From Mycobacterium kubicae (lineage in GTDB: Bacteria > Actinomycetota > Actinomycetes > Mycobacteriales > Mycobacteriaceae), in contig NZ_CP065047.1 in the NCBI RefSeq assembly GCF_015689175.1, positions 5,766,001-5,830,000 on the forward strand: DNA of 64,000 nt. Reading direction: 5' to 3'. The notes under the pieces were generated by a model. It had not been told where the DNA came from. It saw only the letters and a program-made list of their open reading frames with translations, and searched no databases. Below, one piece after another: positions 8,674-16,658 of the stretch. The number at the start of each line of letters is the position of its first letter. Position 1 is the stretch's first letter. The position numbers were made by a program, and so were the translations under genes.

Positions 8674-9501
8674 GTGCCCGACACTTTGTTCGCTGACGTC
8701 TCCGAATATCAAGTGCCGGTGGATGACTCCTACCCTTACCAGGTGCTCTCGATTCGGGTGAGCGATGGCACTTACCGGGACCACAACTTCGCCTCTAATT
8801 ACCGGTGGATGCGCGCCGCCTTGGACAGCGGCCGGTTGACGTTCGGAATCGTGTACACCTACGTCCGGCCGAACTGGTCGGCCAACGCCGACACCGTGTG
8901 TTCGATGATCGACGCGGCAGGCGGTTTACACCCACGGGTGGCGCTGATGCTCGACGTGGAATCCGGGGGCAACCCGCCCGGTGACGGGTCGAGCTGGATC
9001 AACCAGCTGTACTGGCGATTGGCCGATTACGCCGGCTCGGCCGCGCGAATCATCGGTTATGCCAACGCTTATGACTTCTTCAATATGTGGCGGGTGCGGC
9101 CGCCGGGGTTGCGCGTCATCGCCGCGGGCTACGGCTCGAATCCGAATCTCCCCGGTCAGGTCGCCCATCAGTACACCGACGGCCAGGGTTATAGCCCCAA
9201 CCTGCCGCAAGGGTGTCCGCCGTTCGGTCGGTGCGACATGAACTCGGCGGACGGGCTGACACCGCAACAATTCGCCGCGGCCTGCGGCATCGCTACGAAC
9301 GGAGGATGGTTGATGGCGCTCACCGACGACGAGCAAGCCGAACTGCTGACCAAGGTCCGCGACATCTGGGACCAACTGCGCGGCCCCGACGGCGCCGGCT
9401 GGCCCCAACTCGGACAGAACAGCGACGGACAGAACCTGACGCCGGTAGACGCCATCGCAGCGATCAAGAAGGACGTGGAAAGCCTCGAGCCGTCGAGCTG
9501 A
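8674..9501 (+). CDS. GH25-like lysozyme-fold protein resembling phage lysins
   Basis: 275 residues from a GTG start with GGGAGGAGG about 11 bp upstream. The N-terminal two thirds look like glycoside hydrolase family 25: FADVSEYQVP opens the barrel (family DVSxxQ), VALMLDVESGG carries the acidic DxE pair, and GYANAY and AHQYTDGQGY follow as in GH25. The C-terminal 60 residues (MALTDDEQAELLTKVRDIWD, GWPQLGQNSDG) resemble tail segments of mycobacteriophage lysins. No signal peptide is visible, as for phage endolysins. It probably cleaves peptidoglycan glycan strands or is a domesticated derivative. Host genes separate it from the prophage by 4 kb. Confidence 0.65.
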   Translation: MPDTLFADVSEYQVPVDDSYPYQVLSIRVSDGTYRDHNFASNYRWMRAALDSGRLTFGIVYTYVRPNWSANADTVCSMIDAAGGLHPRVALMLDVESGGNPPGDGSSWINQLYWRLADYAGSAARIIGYANAYDFFNMWRVRPPGLRVIAAGYGSNPNLPGQVAHQYTDGQGYSPNLPQGCPPFGRCDMNSADGLTPQQFAAACGIATNGGWLMALTDDEQAELLTKVRDIWDQLRGPDGAGWPQLGQNSDGQNLTPVDAIAAIKKDVESLEPSS

Positions 9502-9522
9502 GCGTCTGGTGCCGCGGCGGGC

Positions 9523-10467
9523 TTAAGGCCGGGGCCGTCGCGCGGACACGAAAAGCGTTGGCGGCATCGAGTCTTCGTTTCCGGCAGGCACTTGCCGGTG
9601 GTAGCGCGCCATGAGTCCCGGAAAGTCCACCGCCGAAACGTCCCAGCCCTGCTCGCCCAGCCACTCGGGCAAGGCGGTGCGCGCTTCGGCGTACCAAAGG
9701 TCCTCCACCGCAGGCATATCCGAATCCACCAGCTGGGCGGCCACGGCGCGCATGCGCTGCATTTCCTCGCGCTGACGCTGCACTCGGTCGGGGTCGATGA
9801 AACCTTCGGCCGGCACGTTGGACGCCAACCAGCTGCCCGGCGCGCTCAGGGCGACAATCCGCTCGAACAACAGGTCCTGCGCTTGCGCGGGCAGATACCG
9901 GACCAGCCCCTCGGCCGACCAGGCCGCCGGCTGCGTCGGATCGAAACCCGCATCCTGCAACGCTTTCGGCCAGTCCTGGCGCAAGTCGACCGCGATGTTG
10001 ACCAGCCGGGCCGTCGGAGTCGCGCCGTGCTGCTGCAAGGTGGAATTCTTGAACTCCAGCACCTTGGGTTGGTCCAGTTCGTAGACCACCGTCCCGTCGG
10101 GCCACGGCAGCCGCCAGGCGCGCGCGTCCAGACCGGAGGCCAAAATGACCACCTGCCGAACACCGGCGTCTGCCGCGCCGAGGAAGAATTCGTCGAAGAA
10201 CGCCGTGCGGGTGGCCATGAAGTCGATCAAGAGTTGCGCCCGGGCCCGCACCTGGGGATCGATCTCGGCCGCCTTGGCCATGAGCTCGGGGTCGGCGTAG
10301 ATGCTCCACATGCCCGCGCCCGCCGCTTCCACGAACACCCGGGCGAACGGGTCGTTGATGAGCGGATTGTCGCTTTCGGTTTCCGCGGCACGCGCCGCCG
10401 CGACACCCAGAGCGGTCGACCCCACGCTCTGCGTGATGTCCCACGTGTCGTTATCGGTACGCGGCAT
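9523..10467 (-). CDS. Class I SAM-dependent methyltransferase (Rv3767c-type, leucine carboxyl methyltransferase family)
   Basis: 314 residues starting [20 protein letters not shown]. The N-terminal [19 protein letters not shown], the [12 protein letters not shown] segment and the SAM-binding [17 protein letters not shown] are the signature of the large mycobacterial putative S-adenosylmethionine-dependent methyltransferase family (PPM2/LCMT fold, about 300 residues). Individual substrates are mostly unknown. Location matches Rv3767c, between the tcrXY region and the kinase gene. Faces away from the kinase gene across 225 bp that contain a GC-rich 8-bp hairpin. Confidence 0.85.
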   Translation of the reverse strand: MPRTDNDTWDITQSVGSTALGVAAARAAETESDNPLINDPFARVFVEAAGAGMWSIYADPELMAKAAEIDPQVRARAQLLIDFMATRTAFFDEFFLGAADAGVRQVVILASGLDARAWRLPWPDGTVVYELDQPKVLEFKNSTLQQHGATPTARLVNIAVDLRQDWPKALQDAGFDPTQPAAWSAEGLVRYLPAQAQDLLFERIVALSAPGSWLASNVPAEGFIDPDRVQRQREEMQRMRAVAAQLVDSDMPAVEDLWYAEARTALPEWLGEQGWDVSAVDFPGLMARYHRQVPAGNEDSMPPTLFVSARRPRP

Positions 10468-10514
10468 CGCCGTCCCTTCCCATCCCGAAAGTGAGCTTCG
10501 CGAACTATTCTTCC

Positions 10515-10537
10515 AGCGGCCGACCGCTGCGGCCGCT
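10515..10537. repeat. Perfect 8-bp inverted repeat in a divergent intergenic region
   Basis: AGCGGCCG-accgctg-CGGCCGCT lies in the 225-bp gap between the divergent methyltransferase and kinase genes. It could be an operator or an RNA hairpin in one of the leaders; nothing else is recognisable in this gap. Confidence 0.35.
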
Positions 10538-10692
10538 GACTTAAGCTTCCTCCCCGATGGTCTACAGGTTCCGCATCGCAGTGGTGGCCCGCGAATGGAA
10601 CCGCACCGCTAGATTGCCCGCTTGGATTGACACCCAGGTTCCACTCGCGGCACTAAGTGGGCAGACCGTACCCCCGGAGTAGGTTCGGGCGC

Positions 10693-11718
10693 GTGGACCT
10701 AGATGCGGTAGCGCGGTGGATGTCCGAACAGGGACTGGGTGAAGGCCCCATCGAAGACGTCCGCCCGGTTACCGGCGGGACGCAGAACGTGATGCTGAGG
10801 TTCACCCGCTCGGGCAGGCCCTATGTGCTGCGCCGGGGACCGCGCCACCTACGGCCGCGCAGCAACGTGGTGATCCTGCGAGAAACCCGAGTGCTTGCGG
10901 CCCTGGCCGGCACCGACGTCCCGCATCCGCCGCTGATCGCCGCGTGCGAAGACCCCGCCGTGCTCGGTGATGCGGTCTTCTACCTGATGGAGCCGATCGA
11001 CGGCTTCAACGCCGGTGAAGGGCTGCCGCCGCTGCACACCGGTGACGCCGACGTCCGGCACGGCATGGGCCTGTCGATGGCCGACGCGCTGGCCAAACTG
11101 GGCGCCGTCGACCACGTCGCCGTCGGGCTGGCGGACTTCGGCAAGCCGGAGGGCTTCCTGGAGCGCCAGGTACCGCGCTGGCTCGGCGAACTGCAGTCCT
11201 ATTCCGAGTACGACGGCTATCCCGGCCCCGACATACCCGGCATCGACGAGGTGTCGTCCTGGCTGGAGGCCAATCGGCCGACGACCTGGACGCCCGGCAT
11301 CATGCACGGCGACTACCACGCCGCCAACGTCATGTTCTCCCGCACCGGGCCCGAGGTCGTGGCGATCTGTGACTGGGAGATGTGCACCATCGGTGACCCA
11401 CTGCTCGACTTGGGCTGGTTGTTGGCGACCTGGCGCCAGCCCGACGGGTCCAGCGTGTTCAGCCACGCCCTGGGCGGCATGGATGGGCTGGCCAGCACCG
11501 ACGAACTCCTGCAGCGGTATGCACAGAACACCACCCGCGACCTGTCCCACATGACCTGGTACACGGTGCTGGCGTGCTTCAAGCTCGGCATCGTGATCGA
11601 GGGGACGCTGGCCCGCGCCTGTGCGGGCAAGGCCGAGAAAGCGGTCGGCGATCAGCTCCACGCGGCCACGGTGCATCTCTTCGAGCGGGCCCTGACGATG
11701 ATCGATGCGCAGGCCTGA
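10693..11718 (+). CDS. Aminoglycoside phosphotransferase-fold kinase (FadE36/Rv3761c-like)
   Basis: 341 residues from a GTG at 10693 (GGAGTAGG is 11 bp upstream); an in-frame GTG at 10657 without a ribosome-binding site would add 12 residues. APH/choline kinase fold: nucleotide-binding GTQNVMLRFTRSGRPYVLRR, catalytic loop IMHGDYHAANVMF with the Asp base, and metal-binding ICDWEMCTIGDPLLDLGW. In M. tuberculosis the homologue is misleadingly named FadE36; related actinobacterial and ACAD10/11 kinases phosphorylate hydroxyacyl-CoAs. The phospho-acceptor here is unknown. The gene runs convergently into the PAP2 membrane protein gene, 6 bp away. Confidence 0.82.
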   Translation: MDLDAVARWMSEQGLGEGPIEDVRPVTGGTQNVMLRFTRSGRPYVLRRGPRHLRPRSNVVILRETRVLAALAGTDVPHPPLIAACEDPAVLGDAVFYLMEPIDGFNAGEGLPPLHTGDADVRHGMGLSMADALAKLGAVDHVAVGLADFGKPEGFLERQVPRWLGELQSYSEYDGYPGPDIPGIDEVSSWLEANRPTTWTPGIMHGDYHAANVMFSRTGPEVVAICDWEMCTIGDPLLDLGWLLATWRQPDGSSVFSHALGGMDGLASTDELLQRYAQNTTRDLSHMTWYTVLACFKLGIVIEGTLARACAGKAEKAVGDQLHAATVHLFERALTMIDAQA

Positions 11719-11724
11719 CGGCGG

Positions 11725-13095
11725 CTACGGCGCCTCGTTCGGAGCCGTTGCCGGTCCGGCCAAGGCGGCCGCGGCCAGACTGCTGCGCACCGACAGCGTG
11801 CCGTGCGCCACCACAGCGCCGATGGACCGGGGAAAGAACGTCGCGTAGAACGCGGCACCCAGCGCCGCCATGGTGCCGATCAGCAGCAGGCCGAAAGCCC
11901 ATGGATGGCGCACAATTTCAGGTGCGAGGTAACGGGAGCACACCAAGATCGACGCCAAGAACGTCGCCCCGAACGCAACGAGCCCGACCCGCGACCAGGT
12001 ACCGCCCCGCACCGGTTCACGTAACACCGTCTCGGCGGTCAGGCACAGTGTGGCGCCGGCCAGCAGGTCGACGCCGTAGTGGTAGCCGAAGCCGAGCGTC
12101 GCTGCGACGGTGCAGATCAGCCAGACGGTGCCGGCGATACGCAGCCAGGGCCGGGCACCACGGGAGTGGATGAACACCGCCAGTGCCCAGGCCGTATGCA
12201 TCGACGGCATGCAGTTGCGCGCGGTGGTGTCGTCGAAGATGACCGCTCGGGGTGTCAGGTCGACCGGCGGCAACGCGTGTGGCCAGTAGTCACCGACCTG
12301 GAAGCCCCGGCCCGCGGTGCCGAACGCGAAGTCGGGGCCGACCACCGGGAACAACAGGTAGATCACCGGACCGATCAGCCCCAGCAGCAGGAAGGTTCGC
12401 ACCAGATAGTGACGCGGCCAGCCCTCGGTGGTGACGTTGCGCAGCTGGTAGAGGGCGACCACCAGCGCCGCGGCGGGCAACTCGATGTAGACCCAGTGCA
12501 ACACCGCATGCAGCACCGGGCCGCCCGCTGCGACGAGCCGGCCCAGTAACCACGACGGTTGTGCCAGTGCATGATCGGCCAACAGCGCGTACTCGTCCAG
12601 GATCATCGGACGAGCTGTCGCGGTGATGCGCAGCCAGGTATCGCCGACCTTGGTGGCGATGATCACCAGGAAACCGAGCGCGATCGCCCGGAAGGCGGTG
12701 GTGCGTTCGGCTCCGGCCAGACGCCGCCACGCCACCAGGCACAAGCCGGTCAGCACGATCAAGGGTCCGTTGCCGAAGGTCAATACACCGCCGCGCGTCA
12801 CCCGTTCCGCAGCGAAGACGACGTCCAGGCCGGCCGCCACCGACAGCGCCCAGAGCCGGGCCCGATTCGTGCACCCGACCAGGGCAATACCCAGCCCGAC
12901 CCAGGGCACCGTCGCCGATTTCGGCGTCGCGAGGTAGTCGCTGAGCAAACTGTGCAGCGGACCTTGGAAGCCGCCCCGGTGGGCGGCAAGCTGCAGCGCG
13001 ACCAGCGTCACGACGACGGCCGCGACGGCGAGGGTCACCCAGGAGCGAGTCGGCGCAGCAGTCGACTGCGTACGTCGCTCCTCGCCAATGAACAC
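11725..13095 (-). CDS. PAP2-superfamily multi-pass membrane protein
   Basis: The most plausible start is the GTG at 13095 (MFIGEERRTQSTAAPTRSW, 456 residues); the frame stays open to 13272, but that extension overlaps the divergent YchJ-like gene. About ten hydrophobic segments. The C-terminal part carries phosphatase motifs: NCMPSMHTAWALAVF (PSxH-like, motif 2) and GFGYHYGVDLLAGA (SRxxxxxHxxxD-like motif 3 with a catalytic His). It probably dephosphorylates a lipid phosphate or is an inositol-phosphoceramide-synthase-like transferase at the membrane. Convergent with the kinase gene. Confidence 0.78.
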   Translation of the reverse strand: MFIGEERRTQSTAAPTRSWVTLAVAAVVVTLVALQLAAHRGGFQGPLHSLLSDYLATPKSATVPWVGLGIALVGCTNRARLWALSVAAGLDVVFAAERVTRGGVLTFGNGPLIVLTGLCLVAWRRLAGAERTTAFRAIALGFLVIIATKVGDTWLRITATARPMILDEYALLADHALAQPSWLLGRLVAAGGPVLHAVLHWVYIELPAAALVVALYQLRNVTTEGWPRHYLVRTFLLLGLIGPVIYLLFPVVGPDFAFGTAGRGFQVGDYWPHALPPVDLTPRAVIFDDTTARNCMPSMHTAWALAVFIHSRGARPWLRIAGTVWLICTVAATLGFGYHYGVDLLAGATLCLTAETVLREPVRGGTWSRVGLVAFGATFLASILVCSRYLAPEIVRHPWAFGLLLIGTMAALGAAFYATFFPRSIGAVVAHGTLSVRSSLAAAALAGPATAPNEAP

Positions 13096-13175
13096 CAGAC
13101 GGATACTAAATGGCCGGTCGGCGTCTGCGTTGTTAATGGTGGGCGTTGAGGCCGAAGAGCCGCAAACTTGTGCTG

Positions 13176-13574
13176 ATGACTCACCACCTGCGACCCGACT
13201 GTCCGTGCGGCAGCGGAACCGACTATCTCGCGTGCTGCGGGCCCTTGCACCAGGGGGAACGGCAAGCCGCATCGGCCGAGGAGTTGATGCGCTCGAGGTA
13301 TTCGGCCTACGCCCGCGCTGACGCGGACTACCTGTTCCGCACCTGGCACCCGCGCACCCGGCCCAGCGATGTGGTGGTCGATCCCGGAATCACCTGGACG
13401 GGCCTGCGGGTGATCGACACCGTCGCGGGCGGCGCGGACGACGATCGGGGCGAAGTGGAATTCACCGCCAGCTTCGAGTTCGACGGCCGCGCCGAGGTGC
13501 TGCACGAGCGGAGTCGTTTCGAGCGGCGCGCGGGCCGGTGGTTCTACGTAGCGGCGTTGAATTCGCCGGAATGA
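13176..13574 (+). CDS. YchJ-like (UPF0225) SEC-C zinc-motif protein
   Basis: 132 residues from MTHHLRPDCPCGSGTDYLACCGPLHQG. The N-terminal CPCGSGxxYxxCCGP is a SEC-C zinc-binding motif, and SAEELMRSRYSAYARADADYLFRTWHP is the signature of the YchJ/UPF0225 NTF2-like domain. Ends normally (AALNSPE) three bases before the displaced tRNA-Arg remnant that marks the left end of the prophage, so this is the last host gene before the insertion. Function unknown; one NTF2-like chamber with a zinc knuckle. Confidence 0.85.
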   Translation: MTHHLRPDCPCGSGTDYLACCGPLHQGERQAASAEELMRSRYSAYARADADYLFRTWHPRTRPSDVVVDPGITWTGLRVIDTVAGGADDDRGEVEFTASFEFDGRAEVLHERSRFERRAGRWFYVAALNSPE

Positions 13575-13576
13575 GA

Positions 13577-13611
13577 GCGCGCCCGAAGGGATTCGAACCC
13601 CTAACCTTCTG
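13577..13611. repeat. attL core: displaced 3' part of tRNA-Arg at the left end of the prophage
   Basis: 35 bp matching 26708-26742 with two differences (13586 A versus 26717 G; 13602 T versus 26733 C). It corresponds to the acceptor 3' strand, T-arm and part of the anticodon stem of the complete tRNA-Arg(ACG) at 26709-26781 on the minus strand, but no 5' half exists here. The direct repeat brackets a 13.1-kb element carrying an integrase gene at its left end, so it is the left attachment site. The 290 bp between this core and the integrase start hold the tail codons of the viral repressor (13612-13702) and no other gene. Confidence 0.93.
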
Positions 13612-13702
13612 TATAGGAGTCGCACGCGGCGTGACCTCCCTCGATGAGCGACGCAAGCTGGCCCGCGGCCCGTTCCCAGACGAGTTCGCTTCCGCATCCT
13701 GA
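13577..13702 (+). pseudogene. Orphan 3' end of the viral form of the phage repressor gene
   Basis: In the frame of the repressor at 26432-26743, the attL sequence reads through the core as ARPKGFEPLTF and then, instead of a stop, continues 30 codons beginning CIGVARGVTS and ending DEFASAS before TGA at 13700-13702. In the circular phage genome these codons would follow the repressor's core codons, giving a 133-codon protein. After integration they are stranded 13 kb from the rest of the gene with no start codon. In BPs-type phages this removable tail carries a degradation signal; here the small-residue ending ASAS is compatible with that, but unproven. Confidence 0.75.
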
Positions 13703-13867
13703 CATCCCAGCAAGCGCCGCGGGCGACGGCGCGGAATCACAATCGTGCAATTAACAAAGGTCCGGAATTCTGTCCAGATGCCCGGATTTTTGTCGTAGTG
13801 TCGGGTCGGTGAGCGGACCGAGCAATGAGTCCGGCAGCAATTCAGACCCACTGGGGGCGCAGCGCAA

Positions 13868-14512
13868 ATGCGCAAATCTGGACCGGCACCAATGCCGACG
13901 CCGGAATCTTGGATTCGGCACTTAGACGACTATCTGGACACTCTCGCCGCGGCCGGATACCCGGCGACCACCCGCGCCACCCGCTCGGCTCACATCAGCC
14001 GGATCGCGCGCGGGCTCGGCGTGTCGCCGCAAAATGTGACCGGCGCGTCGCTCGTCGCTTTCTTTGCTAAGCAGCAACATTGGGCGCGTGAAACTCGCCG
14101 CGGATATCGAAACTCTTGCGTGTCGTTCTTCGGGTGGGCCCACGCCGACGGCCGAATCGAATCGGATCCGTCGCGTGAACTACCCACAGTCAGCCCCGCG
14201 GCGCCGACGCCGCGGCCGGCGCCTGATCGCGTCTACCGAGCCGCGCTGATGGCCGCGGGTCCGCGCGTGATGCTCATGCTGAGACTCGCCGCAGAACTCG
14301 GCCTACGCCGCGCCGAAGTCGCCCAAGTGTCGACGTCGGACCTCACAGAAGCGTTCGACGGGTACCAGCTGCGCGTCCACGGCAAGGGCGGGAAGATCCG
14401 CGTTCTGCCGTGCTCCGACGAACTCGGCGAGCTGATCGCGCTCGGCGCGGCCGGCCATACCGACGGTGCGCGGCCTGCTTGTTGTGCAGCTCGTCGGCCC
14501 CGCCTGCGATGA
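13868..14512 (+). pseudogene. int: Tyrosine integrase, C-terminal catalytic half deleted
   Basis: 214 codons from ATG 13868 (GGGGGCG upstream). An N-terminal core-binding SAM-like domain (HLDDYLDTLAAAGYPATTRA) is followed by the start of the catalytic domain: first catalytic Arg in ELGLRRAEVAQV and beta-hairpin Lys in VHGKGGKIRVLP. The expected HxxR, second His/Trp and nucleophilic Tyr are all missing. From about codon 200 the frame reads the antisense of an HNH gene and stops. It therefore cannot catalyse strand exchange. It is adjacent to attL, reads inward, and is the integrase that inserted the element. Confidence 0.88.
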
Positions 14513-14705
14513 GCGGGACAACGTGGTCGACGACGAATTCCCATGGGTCGAGGTAGGGCAGGTCGTAGTCGATGGGTTCGCCGCAGATCCCGCAGTCGGG
14601 GTGCTTGCGTGAGCAGTCGTGGTACTGGCTGCCGCAGTCCGGGTGCCCGCGCTGGATGGCTCGGCGATGCCGGTCGCGCGTTGCTGTGTTCCGCTGTCCG
14701 GCCAT
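14343..14705 (-). pseudogene. HNH endonuclease, 3' part deleted by fusion with int
   Basis: From MAGQRNTATRDRHRRAIQRG the protein shows the HNH layout: zinc cysteines (HPDCG.., CGICGEPID), catalytic FVVDHVVPLIAGGADELHN and then QAAHR. The family's following C-N-x-x-K/R segment is absent; after about position 14463 the frame runs into the antisense of int, ending at 14343. In tailed phages such an HNH protein normally sits next to the terminase genes at the genome end. Its truncation at the same point as int indicates one deletion that removed everything between them. Confidence 0.82.
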
Positions 14706-14728
14706 CAGCGCGGGCTAGCCCGGACGGG

Positions 14729-15019
14729 TCACCACTCGAAGGGCTGGTAATCGGCCTTGACGTGGGGCTTGTTCGGGTCGGTGGCGGATGCGGCTCCGGG
14801 TACCTGTCCGCCTTCGCCGTAGTAGACGGCGGGTTCGGCCGGCGCCTGCTCGACGATGACGCGCTGTGGCTCCGCGGGGGGTGTGATGGCGGGGCCGGAT
14901 ACGGGCGTCCCGGTGGCGGTGCTCACGTCGGATGCTGCGGCGCCGGTGTCCGGCTTGCCGTTGTCGAACGTGGTGTCGGCCTTGGCGGCGTCAGCCTTGT
15001 CGGTGTCGCGTGCGGGCAT
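14729..15019 (-). CDS. Prophage protein of unknown function, 96 residues, operator-controlled
   Basis: MPARDTDKADAAKADTTFDN followed by a Pro/Ala/Thr-rich, acidic, probably unstructured chain ending HVKADYQPFEW. I do not recognise the family. The ATG at 15019 has a strong AGGAGG (complement of 15027-15032). Upstream are a possible -10 TATCGT (15060-15065) and the 14-bp palindrome ACGACATATGTCGT at 15074-15087, the same core as at the cro promoter. It lies 23 bp before the truncated HNH gene on the same strand, so it would be the first gene of the phage's terminase/structural operon, now deleted. Confidence 0.65.
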   Translation of the reverse strand: MPARDTDKADAAKADTTFDNGKPDTGAAASDVSTATGTPVSGPAITPPAEPQRVIVEQAPAEPAVYYGEGGQVPGAASATDPNKPHVKADYQPFEW

Positions 15020-15073
15020 GGGGAAACCTCCTGGTCGTGAACGGTTGCGTTCCCCACCGACGATAGACGTCGG

Positions 15074-15087
15074 ACGACATATGTCGT
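15074..15087. promoter_or_regulatory. Candidate phage repressor operator (left)
   Basis: Perfect 14-bp palindrome ACGACATATGTCGT, sharing the 12-bp core CGACATATGTCG with the site at 26261-26274. It lies just upstream of a possible -10 element (TATCGT, complement of 15060-15065) for the gene starting at 15019. Binding here by the prophage repressor would shut off the gene leading into the former structural operon. Confidence 0.65.
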
Positions 15088-15121
15088 AAGCAGGCGATTG
15101 TCGCGCGTCGTGAAAAGAGTT

Positions 15122-15487
15122 CTACTCGATGAACGGGTTGCCGGCGTTGCTGCACATCAGCCGCGCGGCGGCGATGCTGGCTGGCGTGCCGTCGCTGTAG
15201 AACGACACGAGCGCGGCCTTCTGCTTGATCTGCTGATCTGTGTCCAGGTTGCAGCGGCGTTTCAGCCCGTCGATGTTCTGGAAGTCCTTCTGGCTGTATT
15301 CGACTTCGGCGCCCGAACACATGCCTTTACCTGGGACTTTGAGGTTGTAGACCTGCACGTAATAGGGCCCGCCTCCCAAGGTGGAGAACCGGCAGTAGTA
15401 CGTGTTGGCGGGGTCGGCCGCGGCCACGCCGGCGCCGCAGAAACTCGACATCATCAACGCCGCGAGAACAGTCCACAGGATTCGCAT
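15122..15487 (-). CDS. Exported prophage-encoded protein
   Basis: 121 residues. A clear Sec signal peptide (MRILWTVLAALMMSSFCGAG, cleavage probably after VAAA before DP, a common mycobacterial AxA-DP site) precedes a mature domain of about 95 residues with four cysteines (YYCRFS, MCSGAE, RRCNLD, LMCSNA), likely two disulfides. No family recognised; it resembles the small secreted proteins with DUF732-type C-terminal cysteine spacing in mycobacteria. It is the last gene of the leftward early operon, and its retention in a defective prophage suggests a lysogenic-conversion role (inference). Confidence 0.7.
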   Translation of the reverse strand: MRILWTVLAALMMSSFCGAGVAAADPANTYYCRFSTLGGGPYYVQVYNLKVPGKGMCSGAEVEYSQKDFQNIDGLKRRCNLDTDQQIKQKAALVSFYSDGTPASIAAARLMCSNAGNPFIE

Positions 15488-15541
15488 TTGCGCCGGTTAC
15501 CCTTGCTTCGCTGTTTCGAATCGGTCGCAACGCGCAGCGGC

Positions 15542-15934
15542 TCAGGAGTGGCGGAACACTTCGGCTGAAATATCAAACCGGCAGTGCCGCAAGTTCCAAT
15601 CTCCGGGCTCAGTGAGGTTGAGCCACCGCGGCGAGCGCGTTGGGACGTCGAGCGCCAGGACGTCGATATGCGATGTCCCGTAGGTGTTTTGGCAGACCAG
15701 AATGCGAAACACGTCGACGCCGGCGATCAGCTGCTCGTCGGATCCGTCGAAAAACTCCCAGCATCCGAGCCGCGGCGCCTGCCTGTCGGACGTGCTATCG
15801 GTGCGGATTATCAGCTCGTTGCCTTCGGCGTTGCGTATCAGCGGGTGGCGCCACCAGCAGGCGCCGGCCGGCGGGTTCGGTGTGTCCGGGTCGAGCGGGT
15901 TCAGCTCGGGCAGCGCGGCCCATATACGGCTCAT
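15542..15934 (-). CDS. Prophage protein of unknown function, 130 residues
   Basis: Starts MSRIWAALPELNPLDPDTPN. The ATG at 15934 overlaps the stop of the upstream gene (ATGA), which decides this start over upstream alternatives. The sequence (NELIIRTDSTSDRQ, LIAGVDVFRILVCQNTYGTSHIDVLAL) looks like a beta-rich globular domain; no motif recognised. Member of the leftward chain of translationally coupled genes. Confidence 0.65.
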   Translation of the reverse strand: MSRIWAALPELNPLDPDTPNPPAGACWWRHPLIRNAEGNELIIRTDSTSDRQAPRLGCWEFFDGSDEQLIAGVDVFRILVCQNTYGTSHIDVLALDVPTRSPRWLNLTEPGDWNLRHCRFDISAEVFRHS

Positions 15935-16224
15935 GCCGGGATCCATTCTTCGCGCGGGACGTCGATCGAGCCGATCAGTTTGGGGCTGTAACCGTAGCTG
16001 AATACGCCGCCGCGGCCGTCGGGACCGCCGACTCGATTCGGCCCGTATGCGCCAATCAATATGGGGACCGGCCCGCCCTTCGGCCAGTGCGGTTCGGCGC
16101 GAATCTGTTTCAGGTGTTCGTGCGCGACGTTCCAGTCGCCGGCGCACTGGACGACGAGCCCGTCCGGGTAGCGCAGCAGGTAGTACCAGCCGGCGTCGTC
16201 TTCGCGCGCAATCGCGGTGCTCAC
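15931..16224 (-). CDS. Prophage protein of unknown function, 97 residues
   Basis: GTG at 16224 overlaps the stop of the preceding gene (GTGA), giving MSTAIAREDDAGWYYLLRYP. Its own TGA overlaps the next ATG. Contains GLVVQCAGDWNVAHEHLKQI and a Gly/Pro-rich middle; no family recognised. The longer frame to 16308 overlaps the preceding gene and lacks a start with a ribosome-binding site. Confidence 0.62.
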   Translation of the reverse strand: MSTAIAREDDAGWYYLLRYPDGLVVQCAGDWNVAHEHLKQIRAEPHWPKGGPVPILIGAYGPNRVGGPDGRGGVFSYGYSPKLIGSIDVPREEWIPA

Positions 16225-16658
16225 GCGTCGGCCTCGAATCCTGCCAGTTGCCGGCGCTTGGCGGCGCGCACCTTCGCCAGCACGTCGGCGATTCGGCCGG
16301 CGTCGCACTCGCGTTCTACGCCGCGGGTGCCGCGGTTTGACAGCGCTTCGAGGATTTCTTCGGCGCCGAGCAGCGCGTCCATCAGATCCGCTTGTCCGTC
16401 ACCGAGTAGGACGCGGATCGGGTGCCGGCCGGCGGCGACGACGCGGGCCCAGTAATCGGCGTGCTCGCGGACGTCTTGCAGATGCCCGACCCACGACGGG
16501 CACGCGGCGCCACAGGTGCAGACGCATTGCGCGCCCTTCGTGATTCGCTGCGGGTCGATCCGGTGCCGCTCACGCTGCTCGACGGGCAGCACTTCCCAGA
16601 TTTGCCGGCCGAGTTCTTCGAGTTCAGCAACCCGTTCGTCCTGTGACATGCGAACCAT
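16221..16658 (-). CDS. Prophage protein with cysteine cluster, 145 residues
   Basis: MVRMSQDERVAELEELGRQI, then an acidic helical start and a cysteine-rich segment CVCTCGAACPSWVGHL that could bind zinc, followed by helices (DALLGAEEILEAL). ATG at 16658 has AGGAA 6 bp upstream and overlaps the TAA of the tiny zinc-ribbon gene before it (TAATG); MSQDE three codons later is an alternative. Function unknown. Confidence 0.65.
   Translation of the reverse strand: MVRMSQDERVAELEELGRQIWEVLPVEQRERHRIDPQRITKGAQCVCTCGAACPSWVGHLQDVREHADYWARVVAAGRHPIRVLLGDGQADLMDALLGAEEILEALSNRGTRGVERECDAGRIADVLAKVRAAKRRQLAGFEADA

Noticed and set aside
13577..13611. A second tRNA-Arg gene next to the YchJ-like gene
   Set aside because: Only the 3' half is present; there is no anticodon arm 5' strand, D-arm or 5' acceptor. 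It is the displaced attachment fragment.
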